From Segatella copri (lineage in GTDB: Bacteria > Bacteroidota > Bacteroidia > Bacteroidales > Bacteroidaceae), in the NCBI RefSeq assembly GCF_019127135.1, contig NZ_JAHOEA010000028.1, positions 1-52,328 on the forward strand: a DNA stretch of 52,328 bases. The letters are read 5' to 3'. Both the position numbers and the translations under genes were made by a program. A model generated the notes under the pieces. The model saw nothing but the letters and a program-made list of their open reading frames with translations. It searched no databases and was not told where the DNA came from. This document shows, piece by piece, positions 7,462 to 17,200 of the stretch. Numbering within the stretch: the first letter of the stretch is position 1; every line of letters starts with the position of its first letter.

Positions 7462-7669
7462 AATACCTAAGATGAAAGCGGAAGCCGAAAGGGCAAGGGG
7501 AACGTTAAGAACCCTAAGCAATGGCATTTGAGGGTTTCTCGAAATCCTTGAGTCCTGAAAGCCGAAGCGTTCATTAAGAAAAAGGATAAATTAATAAACA
7601 ATTAGAAATCCCGACAGAGCCAGAAGGCGAAGAGAGGACGAGAAAAATATAATTTGGAGGTTTTACATT

Positions 7670-8110
7670 ATGTTGTTAGCTCGTAGAAATAATAGTGTTT
7701 CAAATTGGTTGAATAGTTGGTTTAATGACAACTTCTTCGATACTGAATTGATGCCACACATGAACGCCACTGCTCCTGCAGTCAACGTCAAGGAGGATGC
7801 TACAGCTTACACCATGGAGATTGCTGCACCTGGTTTGAAGAAGGATATGGTCAAGATGAACATTGATAAGGATGGTTATCTGAATGTATCTATCGAGAAC
7901 AAGAACGAGAAGAAGGAGGAAAAGAAGGAAGAGCATTACCTGCGTCGTGAATTCTCTTACAGCAGCTACTCTCAGAGCTATGCTTTACCAGAGGATGCCA
8001 ATCACGAGAAGATTTCTGCTGAGGTCAGCGATGGTGTCTTGAAGATTGAGATTCCTAAGGTAGCCAAGGAGGAGAAGAAAGACGATGTTAAGCACATTGA
8101 GGTAAAGTAA
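7670..8110 (+). CDS. Hsp20/alpha-crystallin small heat shock protein
   Basis: A 146-aa protein with the alpha-crystallin domain at about residues 35-135: PAVNVKEDATAYTMEIAAPGLKKDMVKMNI opens it and ISAEVSDGVLKIEIPK closes it, with the usual A/G-x-L-type motif (GVL). A charged lysine/glutamate segment (ENKNEKKEEKKEE, about 77-89) sits in the middle loop. The protein forms oligomers that hold unfolding proteins in a soluble state. A GGAGG ribosome site precedes ATG 7670. It is a single-gene unit between a sigma-54-type promoter and a strong terminator. Confidence 0.95.
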   Translation: MLLARRNNSVSNWLNSWFNDNFFDTELMPHMNATAPAVNVKEDATAYTMEIAAPGLKKDMVKMNIDKDGYLNVSIENKNEKKEEKKEEHYLRREFSYSSYSQSYALPEDANHEKISAEVSDGVLKIEIPKVAKEEKKDDVKHIEVK

Positions 8111-8178
8111 TCACTCATAACGTGCTAAGCAGCTTTCGGGATGACATTTCATTGCACCCTAGAAAATAATTAAAACGG

Positions 8179-8213
8179 AGGGCTAGTCCTGATAATGGGC
8201 TAGCCCTTTTTTT
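8179..8213 (+). terminator. terminator after hsp20
   Basis: GGGCTAG (8180-8186) pairs with CTAGCCC (8200-8206), followed by seven T's. It faces the hsp20 gene and lies just before the convergent lipoprotein gene. Confidence 0.85.
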
Positions 8214-8228
8214 GTGCCTTTGGGGTCA

Positions 8229-9515
8229 TTACTGCAAGAAATCATCGTTGCTTACCTTTACACCAAGTGGTCCATAGTCGCCAAGAGCTTTGTGAGCAAG
8301 CTGCTTGTCGGGATCGGTCACATGGTCGATAGGTTCGCCAGTCTTATCCTTGTAAGCAGTAGGTGTCATGGTTGCGATGGAGTGTATCCATTTCCTGTCT
8401 GGAAGAATGTTCCTGTACATGACAGCCACAATCTCTCCGATAGGATTGCCGTCTATGTTCTTTTTCTCACTGTCCCAAACGAAGAGATTGACATATTCTC
8501 CGTTGGCATTCATTTCGTTCACCTTGCTCTGTATGGCTGATAGCTTAGGATTCTTTTTCAGGCAAACCACAAATGTTGCTTTCTTGCCATCGGCATAGCG
8601 AGCCTTCGCATCATATATAGACATATATGAGCGTGTGTCGCTTGCTGAGCCAATGCAGATAGACCAGTAACGTGTCACAGCTTTTCTGTATTCCTCAGGC
8701 TTTGTTGGCACTGTGGCCGGTATGAAGGAGAATGTGAGCACAGAGTCCTCGCGCAAGTGCGTTCTTCCATAAAGGTATGCCGTGGAGTTGTTTGGATAGT
8801 ACATGCTAACTGGAGCAAGGAAGAATGGCATCTCCCTGTTTTCGTCGGATTTCTGTGTAAACACCTTCGATGTTATCTTATAGACATTTGATACAACGTG
8901 TTCTGGCACGTAGGTCTCATGCAAGTTCATGTCGAGTGCAGTGATGGCTGGCAGTTCTACTCCTGCGTATTCATCTTTTTGGCTTCCATCGGCAGTAGTG
9001 CCCAGGTAATGTCTGAGAACTACAGCTACTTTGTTCACACCTTCTTTAACTTTCACCACATTCTCTCCAAGTTTGTCTATTACGCTTTGTGACGTTCCGT
9101 TTGGCACCACATAGAGGGTGAAATAGTTCTTTCCAGAAGTGGTTGCGACGAAAGGATTCGTGCTTCCGTTATCTGCCGAGATGTCCTGGTCATCGATGCC
9201 TGCAAAAACGTCTCCTGTCTTATCATTGTATAGTGATATGCTGAAATATCTGCAATGAGGATATTCTCCTTTCAGGCATAGAATCTTGTCACTGTTTTTA
9301 TCTATCTCATAGGTGTATTCCCAATAATTGGAATATAAGTCCGGGTATGCTCCGAGAACTTCACCATCACCTTTCAGGGTTGCGCCCCATTGCTCCTTAG
9401 GTGACACGGTAGGGATTTTTATATCGTTGTTGCTGTCGTCATCGGAACATGCGATGAATGTCATTGCCGTGATAAAACTTAGCAATGAGGTCATGATAAT
9501 TTGCTTGATTTTCAT
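8229..9515 (-). CDS. lipoprotein of unknown function
   Basis: A 428-aa protein with a lipoprotein signal (FIACSDDDS, cysteine near residue 23), so it should be membrane-anchored in the envelope; the acidic SDDD after the cysteine is the type often linked to outer-membrane or surface lipoproteins in Bacteroidota. The N-terminal part reads YWEYTYEIDKNSDKILCLKG, then YFSISLYNDKTGDVFAGIDD; the C-terminal part ends GDYGPLGVKVSNDDFLQ. This resembles DUF1214/DUF1254-like beta-sandwich proteins, but I would not assign a family. It is the third gene of an operon starting at 11477. Confidence 0.8.
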   Translation of the reverse strand: MKIKQIIMTSLLSFITAMTFIACSDDDSNNDIKIPTVSPKEQWGATLKGDGEVLGAYPDLYSNYWEYTYEIDKNSDKILCLKGEYPHCRYFSISLYNDKTGDVFAGIDDQDISADNGSTNPFVATTSGKNYFTLYVVPNGTSQSVIDKLGENVVKVKEGVNKVAVVLRHYLGTTADGSQKDEYAGVELPAITALDMNLHETYVPEHVVSNVYKITSKVFTQKSDENREMPFFLAPVSMYYPNNSTAYLYGRTHLREDSVLTFSFIPATVPTKPEEYRKAVTRYWSICIGSASDTRSYMSIYDAKARYADGKKATFVVCLKKNPKLSAIQSKVNEMNANGEYVNLFVWDSEKKNIDGNPIGEIVAVMYRNILPDRKWIHSIATMTPTAYKDKTGEPIDHVTDPDKQLAHKALGDYGPLGVKVSNDDFLQ

Positions 9516-9561
9516 ACTTCCTGTTTTTTTAAATTAATATACTTTTTGTTCTCACTCTGTT

Positions 9562-11199
9562 TTACTTGATTTCCACTCTGAACGGTCCAGATACCGAGTT
9601 GTAGAGTAAGTCACCATTGTCAAAGAACTGTATGATGGCATATGCTCCATTGGCCCGATTGTCTTTGCCTAGGATTGTGCGGTGGCGTGTGGTGCCGGTG
9701 CGCCAGTCGAGTCCGGTTACTTCCCATCCTGTGGCATCGTTCCATCCACTTACGAATACCATTTCAGACGATGTGCTTACAGCAGGAATCATGCTTGGTG
9801 AACTGACGTCAGCACGTGTCCACTTAGCCTCCCACTTGTTCTCCTTTGTGTTCCAGCTCACGCATTCAACACCTCTAGGAGTCTCTATGGTAGGACCGAT
9901 TGCCAGCACGCCTATAATCTTGTCGTTTATCTTTTCCGTTGTCTGGCTGATATTGTTCACCACAAAAGCGTCGTATCCTGCGGTTACTACGGATTGCTCC
10001 GACTGTACCCATTCGGTAGAGGCTGGTAATCCGCACGTTATGTCGAACGTTCCTGCCAAACGTTTGTTGCCGGAATCTACAGGCTTGGCATCGGCAGGTA
10101 TGGCGTCACGCCAGAAAGCTACGAGTTTCATTCTCTTTGCTCCGTCTGTTAGCACTACGAGTTTGTCCTCGTCGTTGCCAAATCCCATTAGTGTAGGGGT
10201 TGCTCCTGTACCATATCCGAGCTTGATACATGGTGCCATTGGACCTCCGTCATACTCGGCTTTCCATGCTCCATCGCTCTCGCTGTCAGAGAACTTTCCA
10301 TTCTTGCATATCAGCTTTTGCATGAGTCCCTTGCCGTTGGCCTCCTTGGCGTTGCTTGCCACATATACCCCGCCGTTCTCATCCACTGCTATTGAGTTCG
10401 TCAATATTTGGGTGCTTGCCAGTGGGTAGGTATCTTCTACCGTGGTCAACTCACGGTTGAGTACAACAAGAGCATTCTGTGCCGCCACGAGCAAATGTCC
10501 ATCGTATGTCATGGTAGCTCCCACCAGCGTGTAAGAGTTGTTGATATACGGTGTGAGCTTAATCTGACTGTCTAGTTCTATGCCATCCTTCGGATTATTT
10601 GGGTTCTTCAGCTTGTATCTTGCCATGATATGTCCAGCATTGGTATATACATAGTTGTCCTTGTCGCACAACACATAGTTTCCATTGGCTATAGACATCT
10701 GTGGGGCAGCACCTAGCACTCCGGTTACGGCTGTTGCAAGTTCTGAGTAAGACGAGTAGCTGGATGTCAAGATATTGAGCTGTTCTTGATTCTTCATTGT
10801 TATTCCAGGCAAACCAGCTTCTGCGAGTCTTTCAAAATTGCCGTTGGATACGTCTATGATAGACACTCTGTCGCTGCTCATTCCCCACATATATTTTGGG
10901 GAAGTGGATGCGAGCGTCATGAGGTTCACAGGACCGCTGCTTGTTGTCTTGCATTTCGTCAGGTCGGCATAGAACGTGCCGTCCTTTACTTTTGCAGTGA
11001 AAGCATCGGTCTGAGCCGAATTGAAATGGGTGATGCTGTATTCCTCTTGTGCCAGCCAAGGGTTTGCCTTTGGCTTGGATAGTTCTGCCAGAGGAATGTT
11101 GGGATTTCCGTTTTCCCCATTGTTGTCATCGTCTGAACAAGCAGTAAACATCGCCGCTCCTATTGCGAGGATGAATAATGATAGATACGATTTTTTCAT
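9562..11199 (-). CDS. lipoprotein with predicted beta-propeller fold
   Basis: A 545-aa protein with a lipobox (FTACSDDDN, cysteine near residue 21). Blocks that recur through the chain, such as GNYVLCDKDNYVYTNAGHIMARY, GATMTYDGHLLVAAQNALVVLNR and NSIAVDENGGVYVASN, look like blades of a beta-propeller. No catalytic motif is visible, so a binding or scaffold role is more likely than an enzyme. It is 46 nt upstream of the 428-aa lipoprotein gene and follows the small membrane protein by 14 nt; the three probably form one envelope complex. Confidence 0.8.
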   Translation of the reverse strand: MKKSYLSLFILAIGAAMFTACSDDDNNGENGNPNIPLAELSKPKANPWLAQEEYSITHFNSAQTDAFTAKVKDGTFYADLTKCKTTSSGPVNLMTLASTSPKYMWGMSSDRVSIIDVSNGNFERLAEAGLPGITMKNQEQLNILTSSYSSYSELATAVTGVLGAAPQMSIANGNYVLCDKDNYVYTNAGHIMARYKLKNPNNPKDGIELDSQIKLTPYINNSYTLVGATMTYDGHLLVAAQNALVVLNRELTTVEDTYPLASTQILTNSIAVDENGGVYVASNAKEANGKGLMQKLICKNGKFSDSESDGAWKAEYDGGPMAPCIKLGYGTGATPTLMGFGNDEDKLVVLTDGAKRMKLVAFWRDAIPADAKPVDSGNKRLAGTFDITCGLPASTEWVQSEQSVVTAGYDAFVVNNISQTTEKINDKIIGVLAIGPTIETPRGVECVSWNTKENKWEAKWTRADVSSPSMIPAVSTSSEMVFVSGWNDATGWEVTGLDWRTGTTRHRTILGKDNRANGAYAIIQFFDNGDLLYNSVSGPFRVEIK

Positions 11200-11213
11200 A
11201 ATTATTTATTGTT

Positions 11214-11477
11214 TTAAAATGAATACTCGTTTTGTAACAACAATTCCGAACCTACCAAAAGAAGGAAGAACAACAGTATATAAATATAGAATTGTTCTTG
11301 CTTGACGAAATCAGCGAAACTGATTTTTTTTTTCCAATGATTCCCAAGATAGAGACGGTAGTCGCGTATCATCACAAGGATGAACACTATGATAATCACA
11401 GTCACGATCACTACAACAATCATGATGAGATTTTCATCTGAAATTGAAATGGTTGGTTCTGCTCTTGTCATTTTCAT
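11214..11477 (-). CDS. small two-helix membrane protein
   Basis: This 87-aa protein has two hydrophobic helices: LIMIVVVIVTVIIIVFILVM (about residues 17-36) and FYIYILLFFLLLVGSELLL (about 63-81), joined by a basic linker containing GNHWKKK. No family recognised. It is the first gene of the lipoprotein operon. A TATTTTTG -7 box lies at 11504-11511 on the minus strand. Confidence 0.7.
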   Translation of the reverse strand: MKMTRAEPTISISDENLIMIVVVIVTVIIIVFILVMIRDYRLYLGNHWKKKISFADFVKQEQFYIYILLFFLLLVGSELLLQNEYSF

Positions 11478-11503
11478 TATCTGTTATGTTATTGATTCGA
11501 TTG

Positions 11504-11511
11504 CAAAAATA
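11504..11511 (-). promoter_or_regulatory. -7 box of the lipoprotein operon
   Basis: TATTTTTG on the minus strand fits TAnnTTTG and lies 27 nt before the start of the 87-aa gene. No clear -33 box is seen, which would suit an activator-dependent promoter such as one controlled by the neighbouring AraC protein. Confidence 0.5.
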
Positions 11512-11529
11512 GCTTTTTTATTTTGAAAG

Positions 11530-11608
11530 TGATAGTAGCTTTCCTATGGTAGTTGTAGCTTTTCCACAAAAAAAGTAGTAGCTTTCCTAGGAAAACTACT
11601 ACTTTTTA
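11530..11608. terminator. bidirectional hairpin with repeated GTAGCTTTCC units
   Basis: AGTAGTAGCTTTCC (11574-11587) pairs almost perfectly with GGAAAACTACTACT (11590-11603), flanked by A and T runs, so it should end the AraC transcript on the minus strand. Two further GTAGCTTTcC copies precede it (from 11534), making a small repeat array. Confidence 0.7.
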
Positions 11609-11643
11609 AATAGTATTTAATGTAAAATTACAAAAATTCATAT

Positions 11644-12771
11644 TTAGATGGAGGCAAACTGTTGGCGCCATTGGCTAGGTGACATGCCCGTTTTCTGTTT
11701 GAATATACGATAAATCCATGTGTGGGATGAGAAACCGCACTCTGTGGAAATAGCGTCAATGCTATATTCGGGGTTGGCTTTCATCATGCGAACTGCCTCA
11801 TTAAAGCGAATGTCGCTAAGCCAGGTTCTAAAATTGGTGTATTCTGACTGATTGAAGTATTCTGTCAATTCGATTTTCTTGTATCCCAACTTGGTAGCTA
11901 ACGAATAGATGCTAACTTCATAGTCCTTATAACATCCCTCTTCACACCATTTCTTGAGGGCTAATTCTATTTCCATCTTTCTATTAGCTGTCAAGATATT
12001 TGTGCTATGAGTGTTCTTATCGTCATTTATGTCTTCTGCTTCCGTGACTTTTGCCTCTGCATCATTTTCATCAGAAATGACTCCTTTGGGTGTGATGTAA
12101 TAGCCCATAGCAATGAAAGTGTGGACGAAAAAGATGACAGAGAGTAACATCAAGGGACCTATTATATATAATAAGGTATTGAAGAGGATTGCTACAGGCA
12201 GGAGTCCAGCAGTGAGGTATAGCAAAATGATGCTGGCTTGCGAATAGCGCACGTATGGAATCAAGTCACTTCCGAAATTTTCCATGAGCTTCTGCCTTTG
12301 GGTATTTGTTTCTTTGCGAATGACAAAAATAAAATATGCCATGCTAGCCACAAAAAGACCGAGCATCACATAGAGCATATTGCCAATGTGCAAACTACGA
12401 TTTTGGAATATGCCAATGACGAAAACTAGGGCGATGAGTATATATGCCATCATACTACGCAAACAATGACGGCGCACTTTGCTGCCTGTACTCTCTATGT
12501 TGATGATGGAGAGAGTGATGGCAAATGCCACTGGGGTATAGAACAGTATGTTGAATGCTGCGCCCACATCGGTACCTTGTGCACGGAGTCCATGAACCAT
12601 CTGCAAGAGGTAGTGGACGGAGAAGAATAGCATGGATGCAACAAGAAGCCATCTTGATATTTCGTAGCGCCACACCTTCCATCTCACCTGCAAACTTGCC
12701 ATGGCTAATTGCAATGCCAGCATGGCTGTAATGACGCAACATACAAGTTGCAATATGAATAACGATGTCAT
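11644..12771 (-). CDS. membrane-anchored AraC-family regulator
   Basis: A 375-aa protein whose first 225 residues hold about six or seven hydrophobic helices, followed by a charged linker (about 226-265) and a C-terminal AraC/XylS DNA-binding domain (about 270-375). The last part, ISTECGFSSHTWIYRIFKQKTGMSPSQWR, is the second helix-turn-helix. This architecture is common in Prevotella and suggests that an envelope signal controls DNA binding at the membrane. It lies directly upstream of, and on the same strand as, the three-gene lipoprotein operon, its most likely target. Confidence 0.85.
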   Translation of the reverse strand: MTSLFILQLVCCVITAMLALQLAMASLQVRWKVWRYEISRWLLVASMLFFSVHYLLQMVHGLRAQGTDVGAAFNILFYTPVAFAITLSIINIESTGSKVRRHCLRSMMAYILIALVFVIGIFQNRSLHIGNMLYVMLGLFVASMAYFIFVIRKETNTQRQKLMENFGSDLIPYVRYSQASIILLYLTAGLLPVAILFNTLLYIIGPLMLLSVIFFVHTFIAMGYYITPKGVISDENDAEAKVTEAEDINDDKNTHSTNILTANRKMEIELALKKWCEEGCYKDYEVSIYSLATKLGYKKIELTEYFNQSEYTNFRTWLSDIRFNEAVRMMKANPEYSIDAISTECGFSSHTWIYRIFKQKTGMSPSQWRQQFASI

Positions 12772-12925
12772 AATATTGTTATAACCTTAATTCCACAACA
12801 CTATTATAAATCAAACCTTTTAAGCCCCAGAACAACAAAAAGTTGCTCAGGATTTTGCCATGTGAGAATTTTCACTTATCTTAGTGTTGCGAAAAGAAAA
12901 CAAGCAAAACTCTGACATAACATGG

Positions 12926-12933
12926 CAAAGATA
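12926..12933 (-). promoter_or_regulatory. -7 box upstream of the AraC regulator
   Basis: TATCTTTG on the minus strand fits TAnnTTTG. It lies about 155 nt from the AraC start, which would leave a long leader. The rest of 12772-13100 has no supportable gene. Confidence 0.45.
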
Positions 12934-13105
12934 CAAATTAAATCTGAGAAACTCACTCCTTTTGGAGGATTTTTTCGGGTCATGGAGCAATTTGACTCCA
13001 CATTGTCTTCTGTAATCGACTCAACCCTCGGTCTAAGGTGTAGATTGTTCGGTTGTTTTTTTATTTTTTTAATCCTATTTTTCCTATGCATTCAGCTAAA
13101 ATTCA

Positions 13106-13113
13106 TACCTTTG
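13106..13113 (+). promoter_or_regulatory. -7 box of the RND efflux operon
   Basis: TACCTTTG fits TAnnTTTG and lies 36 nt before the ATG I chose for the adaptor. This position supports the internal start, because an ORF beginning at 12922 would be cut by the promoter. Confidence 0.6.
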
Positions 13114-13149
13114 CATTATCTTTTCAAAAAACAACAAAATGTAATCAAT

Positions 13150-14205
13150 ATGAAACAGAAAGATGTTATAACGGGATGGCTTGTCGCATTCATTATCAGC
13201 TGTATGATGCTGGCGGGATGCACCGAAAAATCCAGGAAGCTAGAGAAGAAAAACGTGAAAGTTGAGACTATCTCCGTGGGGAATACAAATCTGGGGGGAA
13301 CGAAAGACTATGTGGGAACCATCGAGGAAAAGATGGGATCTACACTCAGCTTCGAGATAGCCGGGAACATCACTTCCATACGGGTGGAAGAAGGAGATAG
13401 AGTGAGCAAGGGACAGCTGCTCGCCACCATCAACCCTACCACCGTGAAGGAGGCTCACCGGGCAACACTCACCACCCTGAAACAGGCGCAGGATGCCTAC
13501 AGAAGATTCCTGCCCCTGCACCAGTCGGGAACCATCTCGGATATGAAATGGGTGGAGATAGAAAGCAAACTGGAACAGGCAAAGGCGGCTGAAAGCATCG
13601 CCCGCCAGCAACTCTCCCACTCTACCCTCACAGCTCCTTTTGCAGGTGTCATCGCTGCCAAGAACGTGGACTTGGGAACCTACGTGCTCCCCGGACAGCC
13701 TGTGCTGAAACTCGCCAATGTGGCACAAGTCAACGCCAAGGTATCCGTACCCGAAGCTGAAATATCTCATCTGCACGTGGGCGACAAGGTGAAACTGACG
13801 GTAGCCGCTCTTTCGGGTGCCATTTTCCGGGGAACGATTTCAGAAAAAGGCATCGATGCCAACCCCATCTCGCATACCTACGATGTCAAGGTGGGCATCA
13901 CCAATCCGCAGGGCCGTCTGCTCCCAGGCATGGTATGCAACGCCCAGGTGCAGGGTAGCGCTGCTACCCCATCCCACATCACCGTTCCGCCACAAAGCAT
14001 TGAACTGGATGTAGATAACTCCCGATTCGTATGGACCGTGGTAAACGGAAAGGCACATCAGCAACCCGTAACTACCGGCGATTTCGAAGGCGACGGCATC
14101 GTCATCCTTTCGGGACTGAAGGCTGGCGACCAGGTTATCATCAATGGCCAGCAGAAAGTTTCGGAAGGAATGAATGTAGATACAGCAAAAAGCGATAACC
14201 GATAA
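13150..14205 (+). CDS. RND efflux periplasmic adaptor (membrane fusion lipoprotein)
   Basis: From ATG 13150 this is a 351-aa lipoprotein (SCMMLAGCTEKS). The frame stays open further upstream, but the promoter box at 13106 and the lipoprotein signal both argue for this start. It shows the order expected of an HlyD/AcrA-type adaptor: a lipoyl half (GNITSIRVEEGDRVSKGQLLATI), a helical hairpin (about 95-140), the second lipoyl half (LTAPFAGVIAAKNVDLGTYV), then beta-barrel and membrane-proximal parts (ITVPPQSIELD). It links the inner-membrane pump encoded 20 nt downstream to an outer-membrane channel that is not encoded here. Confidence 0.9.
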   Translation: MKQKDVITGWLVAFIISCMMLAGCTEKSRKLEKKNVKVETISVGNTNLGGTKDYVGTIEEKMGSTLSFEIAGNITSIRVEEGDRVSKGQLLATINPTTVKEAHRATLTTLKQAQDAYRRFLPLHQSGTISDMKWVEIESKLEQAKAAESIARQQLSHSTLTAPFAGVIAAKNVDLGTYVLPGQPVLKLANVAQVNAKVSVPEAEISHLHVGDKVKLTVAALSGAIFRGTISEKGIDANPISHTYDVKVGITNPQGRLLPGMVCNAQVQGSAATPSHITVPPQSIELDVDNSRFVWTVVNGKAHQQPVTTGDFEGDGIVILSGLKAGDQVIINGQQKVSEGMNVDTAKSDNR

Positions 14206-14225
14206 AAAAAGTGGAGGGAAAAGAT

Positions 14226-17200
14226 ATGAATCAAGAGACAAACAAGCCGGAGAGAGACACCGCCCTTCGCGACCACATCAAGGCACGCATCACCAGGAAG
14301 CCCAACCGCATCATCAAGCGCTCGTTCATCGAGTCGGCGATGTGCAACCACAACATCGTGATACTTCTGATGGGCATGCTCGTATTTCTAGGCATACTCG
14401 GCATCTGCATCATGCCCAAGCAGGAGATGCCGCAATTCACCATCAGGCAGGGTGCCTGCGTAGCCGTATATCCGGGCGCTACATCCGGAGAGGTGGAAGA
14501 ACGGGTGGCTAAACCGCTGGAGAACTTCATCTTCGGATACAAGGAGGTGAACAAGAAAAAGACCTATACCCAGAGTAAGGACGGCATGCTGATCGTGTTC
14601 CTGGAACTCAACGACGACGTGGAGGACCGGGATGCCTTCTGGAGCAAGTTCAAGCATGGCCTGCAGGCCTTCAAGAGCTCCCTTCCTACGGGTGTCCTTG
14701 CCCTGCAGGCTGTGGATGACATCGCCGATACCTCTGCCCTGCTCATCACGATGGAAAGCAAGCAGAAAACCTATAGGGAACTGAATACATACATAGACCA
14801 GCTGAAGGACAGACTGCGCCGCATTGATGCCATCTCGAACCTGCGAACCTACGGACTGGAAAACGAACAGATAAGTATCTGCCTGGACCAGAACAAACTG
14901 GCCAAATACGGCATCGGCCCCTATAAGATTCTGAACGACCTTGCCCTGCAGGGCTTCACCACCGTGAGCGGAAACCTGGAGATGGGCAACCTCAACCTGC
15001 CCATCCACATCACCGACTCCTACAACAACGAGCGGGATGTGGCAGAACAAATCGTATATTCCGACCCCAAGGGCAACATCGTGCGCCTGAAGGACATCGC
15101 ACAGATTAAAAGAGAATATCCGAAACTGAATAAATACATCAAGAGCAACGGCAACAAATGCGTGCTCCTATCCATTGAAATGCGACCGGGAAACGACATC
15201 GTGAAGATGGGAAGAGACGTACACAAGATGATGGATGATTTTGAACAGTCCCTGCCAGACGATGTACACATCAATACCATTACCGACCAGAGCAAGGTGG
15301 TAAGCGAATCGGTGCTAAACTTCCTGCGCGAGCTGCTCATATCGGTCATCTCCGTCATCATCGTGGTCATCCTGCTCATGCCGCGCCGCGTGGCAGAGGT
15401 ATCAGCCCTCAGCATCCCTATCACCATCTTCTCGTCGTTGGGCATATTCTATCTTTTCGGCATGGAGCTGAACACCGTTACACTGGCTGCCCTCATAGTA
15501 ACACTGGGTATGGTGGTGGATGATTCCGTGGTTATCATCGACAACTACATGGAGAAGCTGGGCCATGGCATGTCACGCTGGCATGCAGCCATCGCCGCTC
15601 CTAGAGAGTTCTTCATGTCGGTGCTTTCTGCCACGCTCAGCATCTCGCTCACCTTCTTCCCATTCCTCTTTACCATGCATGGCGACATGGGCGATTTCGT
15701 AAAATCATTCCCCTGGGCCATGTTCATCATCCTGAGCATCTCGCTCATGGTTTCGCTGCTGCTCACACCTTATTTACAGTATATGGTGATTCACCAGGGC
15801 ATCAGCAGCCAGCACAAGCCCAACGCACGCAAAAAGCCACTCGACTATCTGCAGATGGGGTACACCTGGTTGCTGAAACGCTGTTTTGCCTTTCCACGCA
15901 CCACCCTCGCCGTGGGCATCATGCTGGTGAGCACCGGAGCCATCATCTTCGTACATCTTCCGCAGAGAATGATGCCTATCGCCGAGAGAAACCAGTTTGC
16001 CGTAGAGTTCTATCTGCCTAGCGGAACCACCGCTGCAAGAACCGCACAGGTGGCAGATTCTATGGCCCACATTCTGCAGCGCGACCCGCAGGTAACAGCC
16101 GTAACCACGTTTGTTGGTCAGGGTTCACCCCGTTTCCACACCACCTATGCGCCACAGATTGGCGGTGAGAACTTTGCACAGTTTATCGTGAATACGGTAG
16201 ATAACGATGCCACAGAAGAGGTACTCGACCGATATGTCGACCGATACTCCAACTATTTTCCCGACTGCTACATCCGCTTCAAGCAGATGGATTACAACAA
16301 CGCCACCTACCCTATCGAAGTAAGAGTGAGCGGCGACAGCATGGGCGACCTGAAGGCTGCCGCCAGGAAGATAGAAGCCTGCATGCACAAGATAGAAGGC
16401 ATCAACCTGATTCGTACCAACTACGAAGAGCCCCTGCCTGGCATCAGGGTAACTCCAGATGCCACCGAGGCCAACCGGCTGGGTGTGAACAAGACCATAC
16501 TCTCTGCCGACCTTGCCATTCATTTTGGCGATGGCATCCCGATGGCCACCCTTTGGGAAGGCGACTATCCGGTGAAGATGGTTCTGAAATCGGAAAACGA
16601 CAGCGACCTTGCCAATGAATACATCCCCGTGATGGGAGGAACATCGAGCGTTCCACTCCGCCAGCTGGCTAAGATTTCGCCCGACTGGCACGACGGCAGC
16701 ATCATACGCAGAAACGGCGTGCGTACCATCTCTATCATAGGTGAACCTTTAAGGGGATTCAATGCCAACCGATTGGCCAACGAACTGAAGCAGGAAGTAT
16801 CCAAACTCCCGCTAGATTCCAGTCTTGATTGGGAGATTGGCGGTATGGCAGAAAAGGATGCCGAAACCCTTCCTCAGGTTACATCGGGCGTGATGATTGC
16901 AGCCTTGATCATCTTCTTCATCCTGCTCTTCCATTTCAAGCGCATCAGTCTGGCACTGGTGAATCTCTCGTCCATGTCGCTCTGCATCTTCGGTGCAGCG
17001 ATAGGCCTTCTGGTTACGGGTTTCGACGTGAGTCTTACCTGCATATTAGGCATTGTGAGCCTGATGGGTATCCTGGTAAGAAACGGCATCATCATGCTCG
17101 ACTATGCCGAGGAACTGCGCCGCGACAAGGGGTTATCGGTAAAGGAAGCCGCCTTCCAGGCTGGCGAGCGCCGCATGCGCCCTATCTTCCTTACATCGGC

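Noticed and set aside
7346..7531. A 61-codon ORF upstream of hsp20
   Set aside because: It spans the sigma-54 promoter and palindrome and shows no protein pattern.
9617..10429. A 270-codon plus-strand ORF opposite the propeller lipoprotein gene
   Set aside because: It is a shadow of the minus-strand gene, with no promoter, ribosome site or recognisable domain.
12922..13149. 76-residue N-terminal extension of the RND adaptor
   Set aside because: It would overlap the promoter box at 13106-13113 and put a long segment before a normal lipoprotein signal.
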